The notes beneath the pieces are model-generated. The model did no database searches. It was not told the origin of the DNA and saw nothing but the letters and a program-made list of their open reading frames with translations. 64,000 bases of DNA from Tissierellia bacterium (GTDB taxonomy: Bacteria; Bacillota; Clostridia; Tissierellales; Peptoniphilaceae): NCBI GenBank assembly GCA_030529425.1, contig JAUMWX010000007.1, positions 1-64,000 of the forward strand. The letters run 5' to 3'. How positions within the stretch are numbered: position 1 is the first letter of the stretch; every line of letters begins with the position of its first letter. This document shows, in pieces, positions 17,679 through 24,924 of the stretch. The position numbers and the translations under genes were made by a program.

Positions 17679-17951
17679 ATGGAAAGAATAACAAATACAA
17701 TGATTGATGACTTTATAAATTCATATAAGAGATTTAAAGAAAATAAGTATAAGTCATTTATAATTTCTGAGGAAGAACTTTCAAATTTATCGGTTTTTAT
17801 GGACTTGGGATATATAAAGTACATTGAAGGTGATGAAGCCATAATAACGACAGACGGTTCGGATTTTTTGAAAAAATATTCCAAGGAAATAAGAAAGAGT
17901 GAACTTATCAGAGACTTAAGATCTCTACTTCCTTTTATGGATCCTTTTTAA
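17679..17951 (+). CDS. hypothetical protein (90 aa)
   Basis: A small soluble protein starting 8 bases after the protease gene with a good AGGAG site, and followed 10 bases later by the cupin gene, so it sits in the middle of an operon. It is predicted by eye to be mixed alpha/beta (MIDDFINSYKRFKENKYKSF, IKYIEGDEAIITTDGSDFL). The central part could be a small winged-helix-like fold, but no motif is strong enough to name. No signal peptide. Confidence 0.6.
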   Translation: MERITNTMIDDFINSYKRFKENKYKSFIISEEELSNLSVFMDLGYIKYIEGDEAIITTDGSDFLKKYSKEIRKSELIRDLRSLLPFMDPF

Positions 17952-17961
17952 AGGAGAGAAG

Positions 17962-18258
17962 ATGAAAAATATATTTGCCGAATTAATTTTTTCCAAAGAT
18001 AGGGAAATAGTCAATAATTTTTTTGAAAATCAAGATATAAGAGTTGAACTGATAACATCATCAGGGCAAGTAAGCAATTGGTATGACCAAGACGAAGACG
18101 AATTGGTATTTTTGTTGGAGGGAATGGCAATTATAGAGTATGAGGAAGGCACTGAAACTCTAGAAAAGGGAGCATTTACATTTATACCGAAGCATAAAAA
18201 ACATAGGGTTGCGTACACATCCGAGAATTGCATATGGTTATGTATTTTTAATAAATGA
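17962..18258 (+). CDS. small cupin-domain protein
   Basis: A 98-residue single cupin: the core shows DELVFLLEGMAIIEYEEG followed by LEKGAFTFIPKHKKHRVAYTS, the two conserved cupin boxes with their Gly turns and His positions. Such stand-alone cupins bind metal or small carbohydrates and act as isomerases, oxygenases or sensors. The exact activity cannot be read from sequence. It lies between a wall-bound protease and a GH18 enzyme in one operon; its stop is next to the GH18 ribosome site. Confidence 0.75.
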   Translation: MKNIFAELIFSKDREIVNNFFENQDIRVELITSSGQVSNWYDQDEDELVFLLEGMAIIEYEEGTETLEKGAFTFIPKHKKHRVAYTSENCIWLCIFNK

Positions 18259-18266
18259 GGGGAATT

Positions 18267-19304
18267 ATGAAAAAATTTGTATCTTATGTCAATATCAATG
18301 ATTTAGGTTCTATTTCAGAAAGACATTTAAAATTATTTACAAGAATAAATCTTGCGTTTGGAAAATTGAAAGATGGAGAGCTATATATAAATAACATCAA
18401 AAGTATGGACTTTATAGATAATATACGCTCGATTAATCCGGATATCGAAATCATACTGTCGATAGGAGGAGGCGGAGCATTCGGGTTTTCCGATATGGCG
18501 ATGGAATTTGATACAAGAAAAAAGTTTATTGAATCCATGATTGCTCATGTAGAAAAGTTTAATCTTGACGGTATAGATTTGGACTGGGAATTCCCATGTT
18601 GTGATTGGGGAGGAGATTTTTCTCCGAAAGACAAAGAAAATTTTACTTTTTTACTTATGGAAATGAGAAATGCCCTTGACCTATATGGTGATAAAATCAA
18701 TAAAAAAATGATTTTAACAATAGCTGCCGGAGTCGGAGAGTGGTTTATCAATGTTGTGGAGATTGAAAAGATTCATAAATATTTGGATCAGGTTATGCTG
18801 ATGACTTATGATTTGAGAGGTTTTAATCAACCGATTACGGGACATCATACAACACTTTACACAAAAGAAAAAGATGTTTACAGAATGAGTGCTCATGACG
18901 GAATTAGGCTGCTAATGGATAACGGCGTTCCAAAAGAGAAAATAGTTATGGGATTTGCCACATATTCCAGATACTGGGAAGGAGTTTCTCCTCAAAATAA
19001 CGGACTTTTACAAGATTCAAAGCTGGGTTCAGGGGATTATTTTTTACAATATCCTGAAATTCAGACACAAATAATTGAAAATCCGGAGTTTGAAATATTT
19101 TGGGATGATGAGGCCAAGGTTCCATGGGCGTACTCAAAAGACGGAAAATTTGTTACATTTGACAACTATGAGAGTGTAAGAGAAAAATGCAGATATATAA
19201 TTGAGAATGATTTGCCGGGAATAATGTTTTGGAGATATGTGATTTGGGAGGATAATCCCCTATTTGAAGCCGTGAATGAAGAATTTTGTTTATATAAGTT
19301 TTAG
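18267..19304 (+). CDS. glycoside hydrolase family 18 (chitinase-like), cytoplasmic
   Basis: A GH18 TIM barrel with the substrate strand motif LSIGGGG near residue 66 and the catalytic DxxDxDxE motif at residues 101-108 (DGIDLDWE, Glu108 the acid). Later MLMTYDLRG and the C-terminal PGIMFWRYVIWEDN fit strands 6 and 8. GH18 enzymes cut beta-1,4 bonds next to N-acetylglucosamine in chitin or in the N-glycan core. No signal peptide is present, so the substrate is probably an imported oligosaccharide. The ATG at 18255 overlaps the cupin stop, but the AGGGGA site fits ATG 18267. It may serve the glycan island 10 kb downstream (inference). Confidence 0.88.
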   Translation: MKKFVSYVNINDLGSISERHLKLFTRINLAFGKLKDGELYINNIKSMDFIDNIRSINPDIEIILSIGGGGAFGFSDMAMEFDTRKKFIESMIAHVEKFNLDGIDLDWEFPCCDWGGDFSPKDKENFTFLLMEMRNALDLYGDKINKKMILTIAAGVGEWFINVVEIEKIHKYLDQVMLMTYDLRGFNQPITGHHTTLYTKEKDVYRMSAHDGIRLLMDNGVPKEKIVMGFATYSRYWEGVSPQNNGLLQDSKLGSGDYFLQYPEIQTQIIENPEFEIFWDDEAKVPWAYSKDGKFVTFDNYESVREKCRYIIENDLPGIMFWRYVIWEDNPLFEAVNEEFCLYKF

Positions 19305-19382
19305 ATTTTTTATAATGGGTAGAATAAGTCAGTAAAGAAATCATATAATCAATATTTAAAGTTTTGATTACTAGGAGAGAGG

Positions 19383-19958
19383 ATGAAATTAAGAAATATT
19401 TTATTATTTTTGGCTTTGGTAATTATCACAGCCGGTTGTATCAAATTAACAAATGAAAGATCTGTTCAATCTAATATTTATAAGGCTTTGAGCATAGGAC
19501 AAAATAAATTCCTTTTGATTAACAGGTCAAAAGTTGAAAAAGTTGTAGAAATTAAGATGGAAGAATATGTTGATTTTGGAAGATTTGTAAGCTTTGAATC
19601 GGATAATACTGAAGATTTAGTTCCGAAAAACATTAAAGTTTTGGATGATAAAATATCAGGATTGAACATTTCTTTTGATTTGTCTGAAAACCTGCTTTCA
19701 ACTTTAGACAATGTTTCTCTTGTTGATGTGAGGACTTTTGAAGAATATTCAGAAGGGCATATTAAGAACTCCCAACTGTTGCCGTTGGACACATTGACCT
19801 ATAATGCGGAGAAAAAGCTTAAAAAAGAGAATCTTATAATCTTGTATTGCAGAAGCGGAAACAGATCCGGACAGGCGCAAAAATATTTGGAAAAATTAGG
19901 ATATACCTCCCTTAATGCAGGTGGAATTAATTCTTATAAAGGCGAAATTGTGAGATAA
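19383..19958 (+). CDS. rhodanese-domain lipoprotein
   Basis: Lipoprotein signal with lipobox TAGC and Cys19 as the lipid-modified residue. The C-terminal ~90 residues form a rhodanese domain: LVDVRTFEEYSEGHI, then the active-site loop YCRSGNRS with Cys156 and LNAGGINSYKG. Such exported rhodaneses may carry sulfane sulfur or act in thiol redox reactions outside the membrane. The middle region (about 30-105) has no recognised domain. A GGAGAGAGG ribosome site precedes it. It is a single-gene unit ended by a terminator. Confidence 0.88.
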   Translation: MKLRNILLFLALVIITAGCIKLTNERSVQSNIYKALSIGQNKFLLINRSKVEKVVEIKMEEYVDFGRFVSFESDNTEDLVPKNIKVLDDKISGLNISFDLSENLLSTLDNVSLVDVRTFEEYSEGHIKNSQLLPLDTLTYNAEKKLKKENLIILYCRSGNRSGQAQKYLEKLGYTSLNAGGINSYKGEIVR

Positions 19959-20021
19959 ACTCAGTAAGTTATTGCATTATAGACAATGAAATTTGAGATT
20001 ATAAAGTTAACATAGCTATTA

Positions 20022-20060
20022 AAAAAACCGGAGACTTAAAAAATTTGTTTCCGGGTTTTT
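20022..20060 (+). terminator. terminator after the rhodanese gene
   Basis: Arms 20022-20035 and 20047-20060 pair almost fully (CCGGAG with TTCCGG at the core), with A-rich and T-rich flanks. The remaining gap to 20150 has no coding signal. Confidence 0.75.
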
Positions 20061-20150
20061 AATATTATTTAGACTTAGAAATCATATGCTCAAAAATACG
20101 CACAAACTCAAAAAATGCACTTAAAAGCATATATTTTTAAATTATGCATA

Positions 20151-20179
20151 TTGTAATACATTACAATCACAGGTATAAT
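20151..20179 (+). promoter_or_regulatory. SatD-operon promoter with embedded palindromic operator
   Basis: A perfect inverted repeat TTGTAAT-AC-ATTACAA occupies 20151-20166. Its first six bases (TTGTAA) are the -35 box of a promoter with TATAAT at 20174-20179 and a 17-base spacer. A further ATTACAA half-site follows at 20182-20188. A regulator bound here would block RNA polymerase; the SatD product itself has a possible C-terminal helix-turn-helix. Confidence 0.7.
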
Positions 20180-20199
20180 ATATTACAAGGGGGTATGGG

Positions 20200-20847
20200 A
20201 TGAGTAAGAAATATATAGCAATTATAGGGGATATAAAAGGTTCCAGAAAAATTATAAATAGAGAAGAGTTTCAAAAAAAATTTAAACAAGCTATGGAAAA
20301 AATAAATCAAAAGTATAAAGAATTCATCGAATCAAATTTTACAATAAGTTCAGGAGATGAATTTCAAGCGTTGCTTTGTTTCGGTAATAAAACTTTCGAA
20401 ATCATATTTGATATTGAATTAATGCTTTATCCGTACTCAGCAAGATTTGGGATTGGGTATGGAGATGTAAATACAAAGATAAACAGAGAAAATTCTCTAG
20501 AAATAGACGGTCCTTGTTACCACTTCGCAAGAGAAATGATTGAAAAGGTAAAAGAATCGGAAAAAACCGGAAAAATTCAAAGTAATTATTATATGAAGAT
20601 GAACGGAGATTTAACTTTGGTTAACAGTATATGTGAATTTCTAAGTTTGGTGAGAAATTCTTGGAGCGATAAGCAAATAAATACTATTAAAACATTCAGA
20701 AATGCCGGTTTCAATCAGGCAAAGACCTCTCTGTGTTTAAATATAGGACAATCAAGCGTGAGCAGAAGTTTGAGTAGTAGCAAATACTATCTTTTTTCAA
20801 AGGGAATAGAAAATTTGGATAATTATATAGGGGAAATAGATGAATGA
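20200..20847 (+). CDS. SatD-family protein
   Basis: A 215-residue protein of the SatD family: it begins YIAIIGDIKGSRKI, followed by TISSGDEFQALL and a GYGD-like segment, the conserved N-terminal features. The C-terminal ~50 residues (KQINTIKTFRNAGFNQAKTSLCLNIGQSSVSRSL in part) look like a helix-turn-helix, as in many SatD proteins. SatD was named from the sat locus of streptococci, but its biochemical role is not established. It is paired with a DUF3307 membrane protein by an 8-base overlap. A palindrome in its promoter suggests self-regulation (inference). Confidence 0.8.
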   Translation: MSKKYIAIIGDIKGSRKIINREEFQKKFKQAMEKINQKYKEFIESNFTISSGDEFQALLCFGNKTFEIIFDIELMLYPYSARFGIGYGDVNTKINRENSLEIDGPCYHFAREMIEKVKESEKTGKIQSNYYMKMNGDLTLVNSICEFLSLVRNSWSDKQINTIKTFRNAGFNQAKTSLCLNIGQSSVSRSLSSSKYYLFSKGIENLDNYIGEIDE

Positions 20848-21580
20848 GAAAAGCATAATTATGATATTTTTAATAGCACATTTTTTTGGGGATTATTATT
20901 TTCAAAGTGATCGAGTTGCAAAGGAAAAATCAAAAAATTTTAAACAGTTTATATATCATTGTTTAACATATTCATTTTTCATGTTTATGACGCCTGGCGT
21001 ATTGATAGGTTTTAAACTTGTTTGGATATCATTTTATTTATCTGTTGCTCATTTTATTGTAGATTTGATTAAAAGGATATATGATAGAAAAAGTAGAAAT
21101 AAATTCAAAATCTATATTTTAGACCAGATTCTGCATATAGTTTCAATAATATTTGTTGCAATTTTTTTATCTGATGCCAAATCAGTTGAAATTACAGGAT
21201 TTTTGATAAAGATATTGAATGTGTTCGGGCTTGATTTTTTATCATTCGTGAAAATTATATTATCATCACTGATAATTATTAAACCTGCAAGTGTTACAAT
21301 AAGATTAATTCTTGATAAATATCAACTTAAAAATATTCAAACCTTTAATGAGGGATTACAAAATGCCGGAAATCTGATAGGGATATTGGAAAGAATGATA
21401 ATTTTACTATTTTTGGCATTTAATCATTTCTCTGCAGTGGGATTCGTATTGACCGCCAAATCAATTGCCAGGTATGAAAAAATTACTAAAATACCTGAAT
21501 TTTCAGAATACTACTTATTAGGGACTTTATTAAGTTCATTAATTGTTATTTTAGTCAGGTATACCATTTTAATTTTCTGA
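20840..21580 (+). CDS. DUF3307 membrane protein
   Basis: A polytopic membrane protein of 246 residues with about 6-7 hydrophobic segments. The N-terminal AHFFGDYYFQSDRVAKEKSK and the following AHFIVDLIKR are the hallmark of DUF3307. This family is regularly found next to SatD, and the 8-base overlap here shows coupled translation. Function unknown. A 135-base gap follows, holding the terminator of the opposing gene. Confidence 0.8.
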   Translation: MNEKSIIMIFLIAHFFGDYYFQSDRVAKEKSKNFKQFIYHCLTYSFFMFMTPGVLIGFKLVWISFYLSVAHFIVDLIKRIYDRKSRNKFKIYILDQILHIVSIIFVAIFLSDAKSVEITGFLIKILNVFGLDFLSFVKIILSSLIIIKPASVTIRLILDKYQLKNIQTFNEGLQNAGNLIGILERMIILLFLAFNHFSAVGFVLTAKSIARYEKITKIPEFSEYYLLGTLLSSLIVILVRYTILIF

Positions 21581-21641
21581 TTTAGATAAAAGGAAGAAAA
21601 ATTTTAAGGACAAAGAACAGCATGTTGTATCATTGTCAAGT

Positions 21642-21678
21642 AAAAAGAACTTCCAATAAAGTAATAGGAAGTCCTTTT
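21642..21678 (-). terminator. terminator of the DUF438 gene (minus strand)
   Basis: Arms 21642-21654 and 21667-21678 pair. The single odd position is a G-U pair only when read on the minus strand, where the stem is also followed by a T-run, so it serves the minus-strand gene. Confidence 0.75.
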
Positions 21679-21715
21679 ATATTTTGAAGATGTCTTTTAA
21701 TGATATAACAAAAGT

Positions 21716-23248
21716 CTATAGCATATTGATATATTTTGTAAATTCTTCCTGTAATTTTTCAAAAGAAATTCCCGTTTTTTCCGATATCATTTTTACGGTG
21801 GCAATTTTTTTCATTATTTTAAACATCGGAGAATTCATCATTGAAAATTTATCAGATTTGCTTATCATGTAGTCTTTAAGAGTTGGATATTGATTCAAAA
21901 TAACATCTAACTTCATATCAGGAGTCAACTTTGTAATTTTTTCAGTAGTTGTGCTTTCTTCGTTTTTTTCAGTTTGGATATTATCTTTTTCCGAAGAATT
22001 GATACCCCAGTCCAAAAGAGTCCTGCTTCCTTCAAGAGATCTTATATGGGAACAATCTTGCATCATTTCCATGACACCTCTAAAAAATCCATTTGAATCT
22101 CTAACTGCAACATATAATATGTAGATAAATATACCAGGTTTATTTATCCAGAACTCAGCTTTATCTTTTTCTCCACTTCTAAACTTATTTATTATTTCTT
22201 CTACCATGTGAACAGAGCTTGAAGGATGACAGTTTTGAACTTTTCTCCCTATAACACCCTTACTTCTTGGAAAGACTCTATGTTTTGTATCACTATAAAA
22301 TGCCACAATATCTTTCTCGTCAACATATGAAATATCTACCGGAAGATGTTGGAAGAGCAAATTTATCTGGTTGAGACTCATTATTCCCTGTTTTACATTC
22401 ATAGGAGTATCTTCTGTCCAACTTCCAATATTATACTTAGATAACAGTTTTGAAAGTTCATCTTTAAAAGAACCATTCCTAGAATTCTCATTCTCAGATT
22501 CTGATATGGTTTCAACGTGTTCAAATTTTGGGGAACTAATAAGACAATATCCTATTTCTATATCTCCAATAGCCATTTCTGCGAATTCTTTTTCGGAAAT
22601 CATTTCCAAAGAAGTGGGATATAGTATGGTTTCCTCTTTTTCCATTAAGTCTAAGATATATTCCTTGAATTCATAAAACTTTTCTTCTAAACTTTTAAGA
22701 TCGAATTCAGATTTTACATATTCAATTAATTCAGTGATTCGGTCTCTTACCTCGTTATCATAAAGCCACATCGTAGTGGTAGGTCTATCGAAACCTTTAC
22801 GTTCCAAAATTGAGTATAATTGGTTTTGTTTTCTGCTAAGATGAATTTTCCACAAATTTAAATATTCAAACTGTTCATCCCATACATTTTTAATGTATTT
22901 ATTCTGAAGTAAGTTTTCAATGTTCTTTATTACATTCCTAATTGCATTATTTTCATCAATATAGTTTTGTATAGGATGACCTTTTAAAATCGTTTTTTCA
23001 GAATCATTGTTCAAAACGCCTTCATATATAGCTAACATCTCCTCTATATTCTCTTTTATACATTCATCATCTACTTTTTCTTCATATGTCTGTTCAATAT
23101 ATGCCAATTCCGCAGGAGTAATATTTCCAATATGTGCTTTCATTTGAGCATTTGCCATGTCAAGGGAAATTTCTCCCATTGCATAAGCTTTTTTTATTGA
23201 AAAAGCTTCTTTTAATTTTTTTTCATCTATATTTATATAATTTTTCAT
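21716..23248 (-). CDS. DUF438 / hemerythrin / PAS protein with DUF1858 tail
   Basis: A 510-residue soluble protein with four recognisable regions: an N-terminal DUF438 domain (about 10-75); a hemerythrin-like helical bundle (about 85-225, with HPIQNYIDENNAIR, LWKIHLSRKQNQLYSILERKG and KEETILYP carrying candidate iron ligands); a PAS domain (about 295-410, LPVDISYVDEKDIVAFYSDT, then GRKVQNCHP); and a C-terminal DUF1858 helical domain (about 445-510). This family is linked to oxygen, NO or redox sensing and iron-sulfur repair. It stands alone, with a terminator, near ahpC. A GGAGGC site precedes the start. Confidence 0.85.
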   Translation of the reverse strand: MKNYINIDEKKLKEAFSIKKAYAMGEISLDMANAQMKAHIGNITPAELAYIEQTYEEKVDDECIKENIEEMLAIYEGVLNNDSEKTILKGHPIQNYIDENNAIRNVIKNIENLLQNKYIKNVWDEQFEYLNLWKIHLSRKQNQLYSILERKGFDRPTTTMWLYDNEVRDRITELIEYVKSEFDLKSLEEKFYEFKEYILDLMEKEETILYPTSLEMISEKEFAEMAIGDIEIGYCLISSPKFEHVETISESENENSRNGSFKDELSKLLSKYNIGSWTEDTPMNVKQGIMSLNQINLLFQHLPVDISYVDEKDIVAFYSDTKHRVFPRSKGVIGRKVQNCHPSSSVHMVEEIINKFRSGEKDKAEFWINKPGIFIYILYVAVRDSNGFFRGVMEMMQDCSHIRSLEGSRTLLDWGINSSEKDNIQTEKNEESTTTEKITKLTPDMKLDVILNQYPTLKDYMISKSDKFSMMNSPMFKIMKKIATVKMISEKTGISFEKLQEEFTKYINML

Positions 23249-23380
23249 AACGCCTCCAATTTTTAAAATATTGGAATATAAATATTCCTATTTCTTCATT
23301 ATAACCGAAATATATTAAATTATCTATTGATATAGCAATGAACTTTAATATTTATAAAAGTTAGATATGTATAATAATTA

Positions 23381-23424
23381 GAATGAAGTTATGCCGGAAT
23401 AATTGTTTCGGCATAACTTCATTC
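23381..23424 (-). terminator. strong hairpin terminator after the DUF1622 gene
   Basis: A stem of at least 16 bp (arms 23381-23399 and 23406-23424) lies at the 3' end of the minus-strand gene, whose stop codon is at 23424-23426; it is followed on the minus strand by an AT-rich stretch. Confidence 0.8.
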
Positions 23425-23789
23425 TAATCATTATGTAATTTCCGTTCACACTTGTTTTTTGCAATTCCTGCATTTTTAACTTCCCAATGAATTACGAAGG
23501 TAAGAATTACTCTCAGTACAACAATTATACAGAGAATTAGTAATTCATCCATGCTTTGAACTACAACAGTTTTGATTATTTCCGCACCAAGTTTAAATTC
23601 CAAACTCAGGGCCATTGCTTCACCAAGAATTATTTTAATAGTGCTGCTATCAAAGCAAAGTCGGTTTCTAAGAATCACATAAACAGCTCTGATGCTTCCA
23701 ATCGTAATAATCGTAATTCCGATTAGTTCTAAAGATGTAATAACTATGGGAGCAAATTTAGATAAAAAGCTTCCTAAAAATTCAGCCAT
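23424..23789 (-). CDS. DUF1622 membrane protein
   Basis: A 121-residue protein with three hydrophobic segments and the DUF1622 pattern: an N-terminal helix, a central LRNRLCFDSSTIKIILGEAMALSLEFKLGAEIIKTVV-like region, and a C-terminal LRVILTFVIHWEVKN. A small inner-membrane family of unknown function. The start is preceded by AGGAGGTAT. It is transcribed divergently from ahpC across 127 bases, so the two could share regulation. Confidence 0.8.
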   Translation of the reverse strand: MAEFLGSFLSKFAPIVITSLELIGITIITIGSIRAVYVILRNRLCFDSSTIKIILGEAMALSLEFKLGAEIIKTVVVQSMDELLILCIIVVLRVILTFVIHWEVKNAGIAKNKCERKLHND

Positions 23790-23863
23790 ATAATACCTCC
23801 TACTTTAAATTATAAATCTTTAAAATATATAGTCAATAAGTGTTAATTTTTGAGTTTATAGGG

Positions 23864-23892
23864 TATAATGGTATTGTTAGAGTCTACTAACA
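23864..23892 (+). promoter_or_regulatory. ahpC -10 box and downstream inverted repeat
   Basis: TATAAT at 23864-23869 is the likely -10 element; no good -35 box is seen. An inverted repeat TGTTAG-N6-CTAACA at 23875-23892 falls at the start of the transcript. It does not match a PerR box. It may be an operator or a 5' mRNA stem. Confidence 0.45.
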
Positions 23893-23916
23893 CAATACTT
23901 AAAAAGGAGTTTTAAA

Positions 23917-24483
23917 ATGAGTAATTTAATTGGAAAAAAAGTAGAAGAATTTTCAGTACCTTCATTCCATGAAGATACTTTCAAAACAATTACAAACAAA
24001 GACTTGGAAGGAAAATGGAGTGTATTTTTCTTCTATCCTGGAGATTTTACATTTGTATGTCCTACAGAGTTGGAGGATTTGGCAAACTATTATCCTAAAT
24101 TCCAAGAATTGGGTTGTGAAGTTTATGGAGTTTCCACTGATAGCGAATTTGTTCACAAGGCATGGAAAGATACTTCAGCAGCGATTTCAAAAGTAAACTA
24201 TCATTTATTATCTGATAGAGCTTTCAGATTGTCTGAAATTTTCGGTGTATTGATTCCGGGAGAAGGTCAGGCTTTGAGAGGTTCATTTGTAGTAAATCCT
24301 GATGGAGAGATCGTTGCTTACGAAGTGCACTCACCCGGTTTGGGAAGAGATGCCAAAGAGTTATTAAGAAAAGTTGAGATGGCTCAATTTGTATACAAAC
24401 ATGGAGATTCTGTTTGTCCTGCAGCTTGGAATCCAGGAGATGAAATTCTAAAACCGGGAATAGATTTGGTAGGTAAAATCTAA
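23917..24483 (+). CDS. ahpC: peroxiredoxin AhpC
   Basis: A two-cysteine peroxiredoxin that reduces hydrogen peroxide and organic peroxides. The peroxidatic Cys48 lies in FTFVCPTE, the resolving Cys167 in VCPAAW, and RGSFVVNPDG is typical of AhpC. It is 188 residues, full length. The AhpF reductase usually encoded next to it is missing; the following genes are a DUF454 protein and CydDC-like exporters, so another reductant system must serve it. An AAAGGAG site precedes the start. Confidence 0.96.
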   Translation: MSNLIGKKVEEFSVPSFHEDTFKTITNKDLEGKWSVFFFYPGDFTFVCPTELEDLANYYPKFQELGCEVYGVSTDSEFVHKAWKDTSAAISKVNYHLLSDRAFRLSEIFGVLIPGEGQALRGSFVVNPDGEIVAYEVHSPGLGRDAKELLRKVEMAQFVYKHGDSVCPAAWNPGDEILKPGIDLVGKI

Positions 24484-24494
24484 TTTACAGTTTG

Positions 24495-24518
24495 GAGTGG
24501 CTATTGCCACTCTTTTCT
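24495..24518 (+). terminator. terminator after ahpC
   Basis: A perfect 7-bp GC-rich stem (24495-24501 with 24506-24512) and a 4-base loop are followed by TTTTCT. The next gene starts 17 bases later, so some read-through is possible. Confidence 0.7.
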
Positions 24519-24534
24519 ACATAAGGGGTCTAAA

Positions 24535-24924
24535 ATGAAAAAAATGATTTATTTAATTGTAGGCTTTATCAGCTTGGCATTGGGATGCGTGGGGATTGTC
24601 CTGCCTATTTTGCCGACGACACCTTTCCTTATACTTTCGGTATACTGTTTTGCCAAAAGTTCAAAGAGATTGGAGATTTGGCTTTTGAGTACAAAAATCT
24701 ACAAAAAGTACGCAAAAGGATTTGTAGAGGATAAGTCGATGACGCTGAAAGCGAAGCTTGCTATATTATTACCGGTTTCTGTAATATTGCTTGTTGGTTT
24801 TTATTTTTCAAAAGCAATTTATGCAAAAGCGATACTTTTATTTTTATTGGTAGCAAAATACTTATATTTCTTTTTAGTTATTAAAACAAAAAAAGAAGAT
24901 TTGGCGGTGGAGGTAGATAGATGA
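24535..24924 (+). CDS. YbaN/DUF454 inner-membrane protein
   Basis: A 129-residue protein with N-terminal and C-terminal pairs of hydrophobic segments around the DUF454 core: GCVGIVLPILPTTPFLILSVYCFAKSS is cut here into its visible parts VGIVLPILPTTPF and YCFAKSS, then a tail ending in charged residues. The function of the family is not known. It overlaps the first ABC transporter gene by 4 bases, so it probably acts with, or is co-regulated with, that transporter pair. Confidence 0.82.
   Translation: MKKMIYLIVGFISLALGCVGIVLPILPTTPFLILSVYCFAKSSKRLEIWLLSTKIYKKYAKGFVEDKSMTLKAKLAILLPVSVILLVGFYFSKAIYAKAILLFLLVAKYLYFFLVIKTKKEDLAVEVDR

Noticed and set aside
23841-23892. PerR box before ahpC
   Set aside because: The inverted repeat TGTTAG-N6-CTAACA does not fit the TTATAATNATTATAA consensus.
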